Source: Pseudomonas sp. ICMP22404
Lineage (GTDB): Bacteria > Pseudomonadota > Gammaproteobacteria > Pseudomonadales > Pseudomonadaceae
Length of the DNA stretch: 64,000 nt
Reading direction: 5' to 3'
Assembly (NCBI RefSeq): GCF_006227205.1
Contig: NZ_VCNG01000011.1
Location: 62,001 to 126,000 of the forward strand
A model generated the notes under the pieces. The model made no database searches and was not told where the DNA came from. It saw nothing but the letters and a program-made list of their open reading frames with translations. Shown here in pieces: positions 1-7,782 of this stretch. Both the position numbers and the translations under genes were made by a program. Every line of letters begins with the position of its first letter. Position 1 is the first letter of the stretch.

Positions 1-10
1 TGGGAAGTAT

Positions 11-1066
11 GTGTCAAAAAGTAATGATATTTCTAAGGTGTTCTTTTGGTTGTCGCTGTTCTCTGCCATTTTCCTCATCGTCGTTACTGTCCGAATACTC
101 TACCTTGAACAGAACGTTCGGATTTATATCGGTCCGAGTGGGTTTGCGGCGATGAATGTCGAGTTCCTCGGGCTTCCTGTATTCGCAACGTTTGGAGTCT
201 TGAGCCTTGCGCACCTGTTGTGCTTGCAGGCGATGATCCTGTGCGGAACGATTATCGGTGGCAAATCCTCCAAGCCTGTTATGGCGCTGCTATGGGTAGC
301 GTTGTTCTGTGCGTTTTTTCTGATCACTGGCAGCGATTCTCGAAGCGCCCAAATCCTGCAGGTGTGGATTCTTGGATCGGTAGTCATCTATGCGCTCCGG
401 CACTCGGCCGCCCGGCGTATTTGCGGCGCGGTCATCCTTGCCATGTTGCTGGCTTTGGTTATGACGTACGTGAGGGGAGCGAGCGAAAGCCGTCTGGTAA
501 CTTCTATCCAAGCGCTGTCCGAGGAAACTGGGGGTTCCGGTGGAGCTAGTGAAAAAGCAGATTCCCACCAAGCGCTGTCCGAGGAAACTGGAGTTTCCGG
601 TGGAGCTAGTAGAAAAGCTGACTCCCGGAACCTGGTGAAACAGGCCGACCAATTCGCAACTGGTCGCGTTGAGCTCGCTATTGCTGGCGTTAAGGAAGTT
701 TTGACAAGTCCGCTCATCGGCAACGGTTTTGGGGGGTATGGTCGGTACTCCACCGAGGGAATGACGCCTGGCTTAGAAGCAAACAGCTCGACCCACGTTT
801 ATTACCTGACTCTGTTATGGAAGGGCGGGCTGATCTTCTTCATTCCATTTGGGACAATGATCTTTCTAAATCTGAAATCCGCCATAACGGGTAGCAAATC
901 CGTCGAGCGGTCAGCTGAACAATTCTTTGCATGGGGCACCGTGTTGATGGCGTTCGGACCAATGGCCATGGCCTGGGATATCTTGATCGTGCCGAGTGCT
1001 GGGGCTCTGGCTTTCTTCCTGTTCGGCTTGCTCGGTGGTCTGAAGAGTCGGACGAAAGCAATTTAA
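11..1066 (+). CDS. O-antigen polymerase/ligase-like membrane protein (possibly truncated by window start)
   Basis: Polytopic membrane protein of at least 351 residues with about eight hydrophobic segments. A long polar loop (about residues 155-250) is followed by hydrophobic helices, as in Wzy/WaaL O-antigen polymerases and ligases; the stretch around GNGFGGYG followed by SSTHVYYL resembles the Wzy_C region. I infer a role in assembling O-polysaccharide at the inner membrane. The polar loop carries two imperfect copies of a 20-codon repeat (508-567 and 568-627). The frame stays open to the window edge, so the GTG at 11 may not be the true start. Exact substrate and polymerase versus ligase role cannot be told. 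Confidence 0.6.
   Translation: MSKSNDISKVFFWLSLFSAIFLIVVTVRILYLEQNVRIYIGPSGFAAMNVEFLGLPVFATFGVLSLAHLLCLQAMILCGTIIGGKSSKPVMALLWVALFCAFFLITGSDSRSAQILQVWILGSVVIYALRHSAARRICGAVILAMLLALVMTYVRGASESRLVTSIQALSEETGGSGGASEKADSHQALSEETGVSGGASRKADSRNLVKQADQFATGRVELAIAGVKEVLTSPLIGNGFGGYGRYSTEGMTPGLEANSSTHVYYLTLLWKGGLIFFIPFGTMIFLNLKSAITGSKSVERSAEQFFAWGTVLMAFGPMAMAWDILIVPSAGALAFFLFGLLGGLKSRTKAI
508..627 (+). repeat. Two imperfect 60-bp tandem repeats inside the membrane-protein gene
   Basis: Two adjacent 60-bp copies begin CCAAGCGCTGTCCGAGGAAA at 508 and 568 and encode the related peptides beginning QALSEETG. The copies keep the frame and differ at several bases. The repeat adds a polar, glycine/serine-rich stretch to a predicted extracytoplasmic loop. 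Confidence 0.9.
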
Positions 1067-1443
1067 CCGGCTATATTTTTTCGGCCCGGCATCGATTTTC
1101 GGTGTCGGGCTAGGCCCGGCAGGAATGGAAAAGTACATCGGTAGTCCATTGTTTCTTTAAAGGGGGAGTGTTCCGTCGGCAGAACGCCGGGGAGGACTGG
1201 CAAGGTGTCTAGAGCCCTCTCGATCTTGCCCACGAGGCTCTCCGCTTTGTGATGCCTGACCTTCCTTGGTTTTCTTCGCTCAGGACATTGCGAGGATTGA
1301 ATTCAACCGGTCAATGGCTCAGATGTGGGAGTTTGGAGCCGTTATGCAGTTCCAAGCTCCCTCGCCACAATGGACCTAGCAGAACGCGTTTTATGCATTT
1401 TTATGCAAATCAGCATTTGTGTTCAGCAAAAAGAACAAGCATC
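1067..1443. other. Intergenic stretch before the repressor
   Basis: No convincing gene. An imperfect GC-rich hairpin (about 1083-1110) just after the membrane-protein stop may end its transcript but lacks a T tract. The open frame running from 1249 into the repressor does not look coding before 1444. The last 60 bases are AT-rich and hold the TTATGCA motifs listed separately. Confidence 0.5.
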
Positions 1444-1460
1444 ATGCGCATTATGCAAAA
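1391..1460. promoter_or_regulatory. Candidate autoregulatory operators of the repressor gene
   Basis: TTATGCA occurs at 1391, 1401 and 1451. The first two create the perfect inverted repeat TGCAT-TTTT-ATGCA at 1394-1407, 37 bases before the chosen start codon. ATGCGCAT, itself a palindrome, covers the start at 1444-1451. The same TGCAT core recurs in the rightward promoter at 2284-2344, which suggests binding by the adjacent repressor. This is inferred from sequence only. Confidence 0.55.
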
Positions 1461-2187
1461 ACGCAACGTTTCTACCGTATTAAGAGCATTGCTCGATCAG
1501 CACGGGATCTCCCCCACGGAGCTTCACCGGCGTACCGGCGTGCCTCAATCCACCCTCTCGCGGATCCTCAGCGGCAAGATCGTCGACCCTTCGGATAAAC
1601 ACATCTCGAAGATTGCCGAATACTTCGCCGTGAGCACCGACCAGTTGCGCGGGCGCGCCGATGTTGCGCCTGCCGGCAACAGCCGCCGCGACGAGCCGCA
1701 TTCCGAACTCAAGGACATAAGCCTGTGGGACGACGATACCCCTGTCGAAGAAGACGAGGTGTCGGTTCCTTTTCTGCGTGAGGTTGAATTGGCCGCTGGA
1801 TCAGGAAGATTCGTCATCGAGGAAAGCGAGCGCTCCAGCCTGCGCTTTGGCAAGCGCAGCCTGCGTCATAACGGCGTGCAGTTCGACCAGGCCAAATGCG
1901 TGACGGTGCGTGGCAACAGCATGTTGCCGGTGCTGCGCGACGGGGCTACGGTCGGGGTGAACGCGGGCAAATGCGGGATCGGCGACATCGTCGACGGTGA
2001 CCTCTACGCCATCAATCACAACGGCCAGTTGCGGGTGAAGCAGCTTTACCGTTTGCCCACCGGCATCCGCCTGCGCAGTTTCAACCGCGATGAACATCCG
2101 GACGAAGACTACAGCTTCCAGGAAATGCAGGATGAGCAGATCGTCATCCTCGGTCATGTCTTCTGGTGGGGCATGTACGCCCGCTAA
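1444..2187 (+). CDS. LexA/PrtR-like self-cleaving repressor (HTH plus S24 peptidase)
   Basis: Likely master repressor of the tail clusters. An N-terminal helix-turn-helix (about residues 8-65, with TELHRRTGVPQSTLSRI) is followed by a linker and a C-terminal S24 peptidase domain. A candidate cleavage pair Ala118-Gly119 lies in VELAAGSG, the catalytic serine is Ser159 in RGNSM, and the lysine is Lys199 in LRVKQ. Family knowledge says such proteins cut themselves on contact with activated RecA, releasing transcription after DNA damage. A longer frame opens at 1249, but that part is not coding-like and is not conserved in type; ATG 1444 (or 1453) begins the HTH normally. No PrtN-type activator is seen nearby. 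Confidence 0.88.
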   Translation: MRIMQKRNVSTVLRALLDQHGISPTELHRRTGVPQSTLSRILSGKIVDPSDKHISKIAEYFAVSTDQLRGRADVAPAGNSRRDEPHSELKDISLWDDDTPVEEDEVSVPFLREVELAAGSGRFVIEESERSSLRFGKRSLRHNGVQFDQAKCVTVRGNSMLPVLRDGATVGVNAGKCGIGDIVDGDLYAINHNGQLRVKQLYRLPTGIRLRSFNRDEHPDEDYSFQEMQDEQIVILGHVFWWGMYAR

Positions 2188-2204
2188 CCCTCCCGCTGTC
2201 AGAT

Positions 2205-2231
2205 AAAACCCGCCGATGTGCGGGTTTTTTT
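2205..2231 (+). terminator. Rho-independent terminator after the repressor
   Basis: Stem AACCCGC/GCGGGTT with a six-base loop followed by a run of seven T, 18 bases after the repressor stop codon. It separates the repressor transcript from the tail operon promoter. Confidence 0.85.
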
Positions 2232-2304
2232 CGCCCTCGAAAAGGGCGCCAACCCTCGTCCCTGCTGGGCGCGAATGCGCTGGTGCATTTTCTGTGCGCA
2301 AATA

Positions 2305-2347
2305 AATGCATTAACGCATTGACTGTATATGCATACATGCATATTCT
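2305..2347 (+). promoter_or_regulatory. Rightward tailocin promoter with overlapping operators
   Basis: TTGACT (2319-2324) and TATTCT (2342-2347) are separated by 17 bases. The spacer and -10 edge hold the perfect 18-bp inverted repeat ATATGCAT-AC-ATGCATAT (2327-2344). A second inverted repeat, AATGC-ATTAAC-GCATT (2305-2320), overlaps the -35. Both share the TGCAT core seen before the repressor gene. A repressor bound here would block polymerase directly, so I infer the main SOS-controlled promoter of the downstream genes. Confidence 0.7.
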
Positions 2348-2522
2348 GTGTCCAAGCCGCTCGACAAAGCCGGCTGGCAACACAGCTCTTTAGTTCCATC
2401 AACAGGCAGCGATGAACCGGCCTTAACGGTTCAGAGGGTTGGCAACTGGCCCAGGTGTGCAGCGTAAAGCACCAGAAGCAGTTATCCGGCGGGCAGGGAC
2501 CGCGGCCGGAGGAACAATTTGA

Positions 2523-2660
2523 ATGGATCCGTACCGCGCCAGTCGCGCCGAAAGATCAAGCGCATTACTGAAAAGCCTGGGCGACCGGGCTTTTTGGAAT
2601 GCCTGCGCCGTGAGGCGCTTCAAAAAATACCGCCGCCAATGGAGGGCTTTCAAATGCTGA
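2523..2660 (+). CDS. Small basic protein of 45 residues in the leader
   Basis: A short frame beginning MDPYRASRAERSS and ending FKKYRRQWRAFKC, rich in arginine and lysine. It has a strong ribosome site, GGAGGA at 2508-2513, nine bases before ATG, and its end overlaps the Com-like start at 2654 by seven bases, which suggests translational coupling. I do not recognise the family. A perfect hairpin plus T run (2571-2595) lies inside it and could be coincidental or an attenuator. Confidence 0.5.
   Translation: MDPYRASRAERSSALLKSLGDRAFWNACAVRRFKKYRRQWRAFKC
2571..2595 (+). terminator. Terminator-like hairpin inside the leader ORF (possible attenuator)
   Basis: A 10-bp stem AAAAGCCTGG/CCGGGCTTTT with one T-G pair, GCGA tetraloop, ending in five T. 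It sits about 220 bases after the proposed promoter and within the small ORF at 2523, so translation of that ORF would disrupt it. That arrangement would suit attenuation, but its function is unproven. Confidence 0.4.
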
Positions 2661-2854
2661 AGGATTTCAGATGCGGTCACTGCAAACGACTTCTGGCCCG
2701 AATGGGCGAGAACACCGAACTCCAGATCAAATGTGCCCGGTGTGGGACGTTGAATCATGTGAAGGCCGTTGAGCCTCGAGTGGATCGCCATGGAGCGACA
2801 TGTACGAGTAACACAGAACCCTCCAATCCTCGACTCAATAGGTTATCACTATGA
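2654..2854 (+). CDS. Com-like zinc-finger protein
   Basis: A 66-residue protein with two CxxC pairs, Cys7-Cys10 (CGHC) and Cys27-Cys30 (CARC), spaced as in the phage Mu Com family. In Mu, Com is an RNA-binding translational activator of mom. No mom-like gene is seen here, so its target is unknown; a regulatory role for the tail operon is inference. GGAGG at 2641-2645 precedes the ATG. The stop overlaps the next start as ATGA. Confidence 0.7.
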   Translation: MLKDFRCGHCKRLLARMGENTELQIKCARCGTLNHVKAVEPRVDRHGATCTSNTEPSNPRLNRLSL

Positions 2855-3492
2855 AAAAAATTACCATCGCCTCTGTATTGGGGTTGCTGCTGTTCTTGGG
2901 TGTGTCCATCAACGCCTCGGCAGAAACTGCCATGTCCTGGAACTTGGCAAAAGACGTGATTTTTGCAAAAGAGCGTGTGTCCCCAAGCTTGCCATGGGCA
3001 TTTATGGAAAATACGTCAGGCGTGAATAACCCGGAGAACTATATTCTCCTGCCTTCGTTCACGGCCGATGTCTGCGGCGGAAAAACCGCAACCTGTTGGC
3101 AAGATGTGCCGTCGGGCGCGCATGTAACTGTGCATAAGGAAACGTATAACTACAGTGGGAACGGCAGTTTTACTGTACCTGCGGGTAATGTGATTTTCCA
3201 CCCAGGCATGAATAGCCAAACAGTCATCCGCTGGACCAGCCCTATCACCGGAACCGTCAATATTCTGGGACGTATCAATAGTATCCATGCTGCTTGTGGT
3301 GACGGTATAGCGTGGTCTCTTAACCAGGGCAGTACGGTTCTGCAATCCGGTAGCCTGGCCAAAGGTACGGGGGCTGTTTTTTCCCTGAACAATTTACCTG
3401 TTACTGCTGCCTCGTCCCTCTATTTTGTGCTGGATAGGAAGTCTAACTATTCGTGCGACTCAAGCACGATCGACATGCTGATCACGAATTAA
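2851..3492 (+). CDS. Secreted protein of unknown function, 213 residues
   Basis: It begins with a clear signal peptide (MKKITIASVLGLLLFLGVS, cleavage probably after ASA near residue 24). The mature part is rich in serine, asparagine and aromatic residues with a beta-sandwich feel (repeated short beta-like stretches such as SGNGSFTVPAGNVIFHPG). Cysteine pairs (VCGGKTATC, about residues 74-81, and two later cysteines) suggest disulfides in the periplasm or outside. Translationally coupled to the Com-like gene by ATGA. No family recognised. It is AT-richer than the tail genes and is an unusual passenger in this position. Confidence 0.7.
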   Translation: MKKITIASVLGLLLFLGVSINASAETAMSWNLAKDVIFAKERVSPSLPWAFMENTSGVNNPENYILLPSFTADVCGGKTATCWQDVPSGAHVTVHKETYNYSGNGSFTVPAGNVIFHPGMNSQTVIRWTSPITGTVNILGRINSIHAACGDGIAWSLNQGSTVLQSGSLAKGTGAVFSLNNLPVTAASSLYFVLDRKSNYSCDSSTIDMLITN

Positions 3493-3687
3493 AGCGGCGG
3501 CAAGCGTCTAGGCCCAACTACGGGCTCTTCCATCTGCGACTCTGCCTGGGCGATATCAATACGCACCCCACCGCTAAATCATTAAACGGTTGTCGGCGTT
3601 AAATGTCGGTTGACTTTCCGTGCCGGTAAATCGGCGTATGTGCTTGGGCATTCTCCGAGTGATTATTTATCTAAAGGAAATCATTGA
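3493..3687. other. Gap between the two secreted-protein genes
   Basis: 195 bases with no open frame of note. A weak TTGACT at 3611-3616 could be a -35 element of a promoter for the next gene, but no good -10 follows. AAAGGAA just before 3688 is a ribosome site. Confidence 0.35.
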
Positions 3688-4116
3688 ATGAAAAAACTCT
3701 TCCTTTTGCTGATCGCAGCAGTCCTGGCCACCCAGACTCTTCGAGCATCTGCCGAAACCTCGCCTGTCGGTTCCTGGAAGTTCGCTTCCTACCATGTCCC
3801 GGGTGGTGGCTTTTACGCAAACCAAACGATCTGCTTCAAAGCGGACAATACCTGGTACTCAAGTTCCCAGGCTGGCTGGAAGGGCGCGTGGTTTCAGAAT
3901 GGGGACGACCTCCAATGGAATGGAAGCGTGCCGATGAATGGAGCAGGAAGCGCCAACAACCTCGCCACCATTGCCATGGGTAAAGTCGTCGCTACTGGCT
4001 CGATGGCGGGTAACTACGCGGAGTGGGCAGCCCCCAGTGCGCTTCCGCTGCCTTGGGACCGGCATTACACCTACACCATGACTTACCAGGGCGCGACCTG
4101 CGGGGCACCCAAGTGA
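3688..4116 (+). CDS. Small secreted protein of unknown function, 142 residues
   Basis: Signal peptide at residues 1-23 (MKKLFLLLIAAVLATQTLRASA) and a mature region rich in Trp, Tyr and Gly. It begins with PVGSWKFASYHVPGG, and the overall pattern recalls small lipocalin-like or beta-barrel periplasmic proteins. Two cysteines (about residues 52 and 138) could form a disulfide. A ribosome site, AAAGGAAATC, lies before ATG 3688; the overlapping frame at 3684 is rejected because the signal peptide fits this one. No function can be assigned; like its neighbour it is cargo between regulator and holin. Confidence 0.7.
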   Translation: MKKLFLLLIAAVLATQTLRASAETSPVGSWKFASYHVPGGGFYANQTICFKADNTWYSSSQAGWKGAWFQNGDDLQWNGSVPMNGAGSANNLATIAMGKVVATGSMAGNYAEWAAPSALPLPWDRHYTYTMTYQGATCGAPK

Positions 4117-4300
4117 TGCCGACTCTGTTCAAACTTTAAATCTTCAGGCTCCTTCGAACGTGCTCCTTGTTCAGCCATGGCGTTCGTTGGGGCTTTCTGT
4201 TTCAGGCTGTTAGTAGCGACTGGTTGGTTGCACTGACCACGCCTCGTTCAGTTTCAAAAAAATCTCCCTGCCAATCTCAATCACCCCCCAGGAGGCGTGA

Positions 4301-4651
4301 ATGACAAACGAGCAACAAGCGTTGCTGGACATGCCGATCTGGCTGGTCATCCTGCTCGCCCTGGTGGGCGGGGTGTCCGGCGAGATGTGGCGTGCCGACA
4401 AGGAAGGGGCCCGAGGCTGGTCGCTGTTGCGGCGTCTGGCCTTGCGCTCCGGCGCCTGCGTGATCTGCGGTGTCTCGGCAATCATGCTGCTGTATGCCCT
4501 CGGCATGTCGATCTGGAGTGCCTGCGCCTTGGGTTGCCTGACCGCCATGGCCGGTGCCGATGTGGCCATCGGTCTTTACGAACGCTGGGTCGCCAAGCGG
4601 ATTGGCGTTTGCGAAGTGCCACCGCCGGATTCCCGTCCCGACCAACCGTGA
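4301..4651 (+). CDS. Phage-type holin
   Basis: A 116-residue membrane protein with about three hydrophobic segments (roughly residues 12-28, 48-68 and 72-90) and a polar, proline-rich tail, as in holins of Pseudomonas tailocin clusters. Its job would be to permeabilise the inner membrane so the endolysin encoded at 28969 reaches the wall and particles are released. A strong site, GGAGG at 4291-4295, precedes the ATG. In R-pyocin clusters a holin likewise opens the structural operon. Confidence 0.75.
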   Translation: MTNEQQALLDMPIWLVILLALVGGVSGEMWRADKEGARGWSLLRRLALRSGACVICGVSAIMLLYALGMSIWSACALGCLTAMAGADVAIGLYERWVAKRIGVCEVPPPDSRPDQP

Positions 4652-4688
4652 GCCCGATGCTGCCGACCCATAGGAAAGAGGCCATCCA

Positions 4689-5201
4689 ATGCCCACTCTC
4701 ATCGAAAAACCCTCGCAGTTGTTTACCGCCATTGTCGAGACGCTGCGTACCACCTTTCCCGGCTTGAAGGTTGGGAGTCTCCAGGACTTTGACGACACCG
4801 GCGATCAGCCTTGGGTATTGATCGCCATCGAACGCGATACGTCAGGCAATCGTGCCAACGATGGGCGTATCGCTCATGTCCTGATGTTTTCCATGCAAGT
4901 CGTTTCCCCCGGCACGGGGTTGGCGGCCTGCGACCTGGCCTGTGCGTTGAAACGCCTGATCGTCGACAACCGCTGGGATCTGTCGGCTGAGCAATGCAGC
5001 CGGCCCACGGATATCGAGGGCGTTGCATCGGTGTTCAACGGCGGGACCCGGCCGTACAGCGCCTGGGCCGTTTCATTTACCCAAACCCTGTACCTCGGTC
5101 CGACGCTGCTGGAGGACCCGCTGGGCATCCCGAAATTCGCCCGGACCTGGGAAGTGTCGAACATCGACGATCCGGACCAATACACCGCACTGGAGGGCTG
5201 A
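4689..5201 (+). CDS. Tail-associated protein preceding baseplate V (PA0615-like position)
   Basis: 170 residues, soluble, no signal peptide. It resembles Mu gp37/tail-terminator type proteins in pattern (N-terminal helix, alternating beta strands, FTQTLYLG near the end) and lies exactly where R-pyocin clusters have a conserved protein of unknown role between holin and V. I infer a tail completion or terminator function for module A. It ends three bases before the next start, so it is in the same operon. Confidence 0.6.
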   Translation: MPTLIEKPSQLFTAIVETLRTTFPGLKVGSLQDFDDTGDQPWVLIAIERDTSGNRANDGRIAHVLMFSMQVVSPGTGLAACDLACALKRLIVDNRWDLSAEQCSRPTDIEGVASVFNGGTRPYSAWAVSFTQTLYLGPTLLEDPLGIPKFARTWEVSNIDDPDQYTALEG

Positions 5202-5204
5202 ACC

Positions 5205-5816
5205 ATGTTCGATGCGCTTCTACGCCTGTACCTGGGGCCGATCATCGAGCGCCTGGCCGGGATGGAAACCGAGCTCGAGGACTTGTACCGGCGCGCAGAC
5301 AATCTCTGTCGCATCGGCGTCTGCCAGGAAGTCGATGCGGCCACCAATACCTGCAAGGTCGCCCATGGAGAGCTGTTGACCCCGGCGATCCGCTTTTTCA
5401 ACCCGAGTGCCGGCGCCCAGAGCGAGTCGCGGATTCCCTCCGTGGGCGAGCAATGCCTGCTGCTGAACCATGGCGGCGGTGATGGCGGCGGACAGTCGGT
5501 GGCGTTGTTCGGCCTCAACGGCGGTCAGTTTCCCCCCGTCTCGACACAGGCAACGCTGACCCGTCGCCTTTATCCGGATGCTACGGAAAACGGCTACGAC
5601 CATGCCAGTCATGTCCTGCACTGGAAAAACGGCCCGGCGACATTCACCGGCTCCCGTGAATCCCTCGAATTCACCATCGGCCCGTCGAGGCTGGCGATGA
5701 CACCTGAGGCCATCGACCTGCAACTGGGTGCCGTCGGCATCCGGCTCGACGCTTCCGGTGTGCACCTGAGCGGCCCGTTGGTGGATCACCAGGGGCGTGT
5801 CATCAGTACCGCATAA
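5205..5816 (+). CDS. Baseplate assembly protein V, spike (module A)
   Basis: 203 residues. An N-terminal OB-fold-like part (DNLCRIGVCQEVDAATNTCKVAHG) is followed by a C-terminal beta-helix-like stretch rich in short strands (IDLQLGAVGIRLDASGVHLSGPLVDHQG). This matches P2 gpV, whose trimer forms the spike that pierces the outer membrane. No obvious HxH metal-binding tip is seen at the C-terminus. It heads the V-W-J-I baseplate block. Confidence 0.85.
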   Translation: MFDALLRLYLGPIIERLAGMETELEDLYRRADNLCRIGVCQEVDAATNTCKVAHGELLTPAIRFFNPSAGAQSESRIPSVGEQCLLLNHGGGDGGGQSVALFGLNGGQFPPVSTQATLTRRLYPDATENGYDHASHVLHWKNGPATFTGSRESLEFTIGPSRLAMTPEAIDLQLGAVGIRLDASGVHLSGPLVDHQGRVISTA

Positions 5817-5825
5817 GAGCTTCCC

Positions 5826-6158
5826 ATGATCGGAATCGATAGAAACACCGGCGCCACGGTGGATGACTGGCCGCAGTTCGTGCAGCGCGCCACCCGGGCG
5901 CTGACCACCCCCTTGGGCACCCGCCAGAAACGCCCTTTGTATGGCTGCGCGCTCACGCAATTGCTGGGGCAGAACCTCGGCGATGACCTGCTGATTCTTG
6001 CCCAGAGTCACGCAGCCCAAGCCTTCTACAACCCACACAACGGCATCGGCGATTTCGAGCCGCAGGTCATCGTCGCCAGCCGTCAGGGCGCCGGATTGCT
6101 GCTGCGTTTCGCCGGCACCTGGAAAAACCGCAAACAGACTTTCGAGGTGGTGACATGA
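5826..6158 (+). CDS. Baseplate protein W, gp25-like (module A)
   Basis: 110 residues beginning MIGIDRNTGATVDDWPQF, the typical start of the P2 gpW/T4 gp25 lysozyme-like family, with RTR-type sheath-initiator features near LTTPLGTRQKRPLYG. gp25 proteins connect the baseplate wedge to the sheath and start its polymerisation. It overlaps the J gene by four bases (ATGA). Confidence 0.9.
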   Translation: MIGIDRNTGATVDDWPQFVQRATRALTTPLGTRQKRPLYGCALTQLLGQNLGDDLLILAQSHAAQAFYNPHNGIGDFEPQVIVASRQGAGLLLRFAGTWKNRKQTFEVVT

Positions 6159-7150
6159 GCATGTTGATACCCGGCCAGAACCAACTGGCCGAACCGGCCA
6201 TCGTCACCGTTGACGCGTTCGAGGATCTGCTCGCCGAGTTCAAAACCTTCGTGGTCGAGTACGTCGGTGCGCGCTCGCCCGACAGCGCGGCGAGGCTTGC
6301 GGTCAGCCTGGAAAACGAAAGCGAGTTGCTGACCCTGGCCCTCGAGGCCTTCTGCGTGCGCCTGCAAACCCACGAACGCAAATACAACGCCCGGATCAAG
6401 CAGATGCTGGCGTGGTGGGCCACTGGCAGTAACCTCGATGCCCGCCTGGCCGACATGGGCCTCGAACGCCAGTTGCTCGACCCGGGCGATCCGGCGGCGT
6501 TCCCACCCATCGCCCCTGTCTACGAAAGCGACGATGACGCCCGGTTGCGTTATTACCTGGCGCCCCATGCCCCGGCGGCCGGTTCGCGCATGCAGTATCG
6601 GCGGGAGATTTTTACCCTTGGCGAACGCCCCGCGGTAAAGGTTGAGAGCAGTGCAGCGGGCGTCGTGACGGTGACGTACACCTTCGATCCGGACGGGCTT
6701 GCCGCCCAGGTCAAGGACGGCAACGGACGTCGGACGGCGCCGGGCGAAGTCACGGTGACGGTGCTGTCCCGTGAAGGCGACGGCACGCCCTCCCAGACAC
6801 TGCTCGACGGGGTCCGCCAGCATTTCGCCCGGCCGGATGTACGACCGGAAACGGATCTGGTCATTGTCCAGGGCGCGCAAGTCAAACCCTACAAGATTCG
6901 CGTCGTGGCGAAGATCAATCCAGGTCCTGACTCGGGCTTGACCCAAGCGGCTGCGCAACGGCAATTGCAGGAATACGCCGAGGCGTGCCATCGCCTGGAA
7001 GGCCGGGTGGACCCAAGCTGGATCGACTACACATTGCACAGCGCCGGTGCGGTTCGGCTCGAGATTCTCGAACCGTTGGCGCCGATCGTGACAACGGCTT
7101 TCCAGGCGCCGTACTGCACGGGTGTCGTGGTCGAGGTGGACACGTTATGA
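6155..7150 (+). CDS. Baseplate wedge protein J (module A)
   Basis: 331 residues, P2 gpJ/T4 gp6-like. The N-terminal part is acidic and helical; the middle (VKVESSAAGVVTVTYTFDP, VTVTVLSREGDGTPS) is the conserved beta-rich core of baseplate J proteins. It forms the wedge ring around the hub. It overlaps both W and I genes by four bases, which indicates coupled translation. Confidence 0.9.
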   Translation: MSMLIPGQNQLAEPAIVTVDAFEDLLAEFKTFVVEYVGARSPDSAARLAVSLENESELLTLALEAFCVRLQTHERKYNARIKQMLAWWATGSNLDARLADMGLERQLLDPGDPAAFPPIAPVYESDDDARLRYYLAPHAPAAGSRMQYRREIFTLGERPAVKVESSAAGVVTVTYTFDPDGLAAQVKDGNGRRTAPGEVTVTVLSREGDGTPSQTLLDGVRQHFARPDVRPETDLVIVQGAQVKPYKIRVVAKINPGPDSGLTQAAAQRQLQEYAEACHRLEGRVDPSWIDYTLHSAGAVRLEILEPLAPIVTTAFQAPYCTGVVVEVDTL

Positions 7151-7782
7151 GTGACGACGCCCCGACCCCAAGCCTGCTGCCGGTCAACAGTTCGGCGCTG
7201 GAAAGGGCCCTGGATATCGGTTTTGCCCGGCTGCTCGAACGTATCGATCCGCCGTTTCCCGAGCTGATGAACCCGACTGCTACGCCCGTGGCGTTCCTGC
7301 CGTATCTCGCGGCGGATCGCGGGGTCAACGAGTGGAGCTCCGCAGCGCCCGAGGCTGAAAAACGCCTGACGGTTGAACTCGCCTGGCCCACCGCACGGCA
7401 GGCCGGGACGCGTAAGGCCCTGGAAAATGCGGCCAAGGGGCTGCAACTGACGCCCGAGGTCCGCGCCTGGCATGAGCAAACTCCCGTCGGTCAGCCTTAC
7501 AGCTTTTCCGTCAGGGCATTCACCGAACAGCCTTACAGCGAAGAAATCGACGCCCGTCTCGACCGGCGTCTGGCCGATGCCAAAAGCGAGCGTGACACCT
7601 TGACGGTGTCGGTCGGTTTGAGTGCGTCCGGCCGACACGTCATCGGCGCGGCCACATTGTGCGGCGAGCTGACCACGGTTTATCCGATTGTCATCGAAGG
7701 GCTGGAAGCCTCGGGCCAGGCCTTCATGGCGGCCGGGCTCTACGTCGTCGAAACATCCACTATTTATCCACAGGGGGCCTGA
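7147..7782 (+). CDS. Tail protein I (module A)
   Basis: 211 residues from ATG 7147; an upstream open extension to 6985 lies within J and is rejected. The sequence (LLPVNSSALERALDIGFARL, FLPYLAADRGVNEWS) matches the P2 gpI/tail protein I family, a wedge component that links J to the fibers. The next gene, the fiber, starts immediately after its stop. Confidence 0.88.
   Translation: MSDDAPTPSLLPVNSSALERALDIGFARLLERIDPPFPELMNPTATPVAFLPYLAADRGVNEWSSAAPEAEKRLTVELAWPTARQAGTRKALENAAKGLQLTPEVRAWHEQTPVGQPYSFSVRAFTEQPYSEEIDARLDRRLADAKSERDTLTVSVGLSASGRHVIGAATLCGELTTVYPIVIEGLEASGQAFMAAGLYVVETSTIYPQGA

Noticed and set aside
1249..1443. N-terminal extension of the repressor
   Set aside because: Non-coding-like composition, no ribosome site, and the HTH begins normally at ATG 1444.
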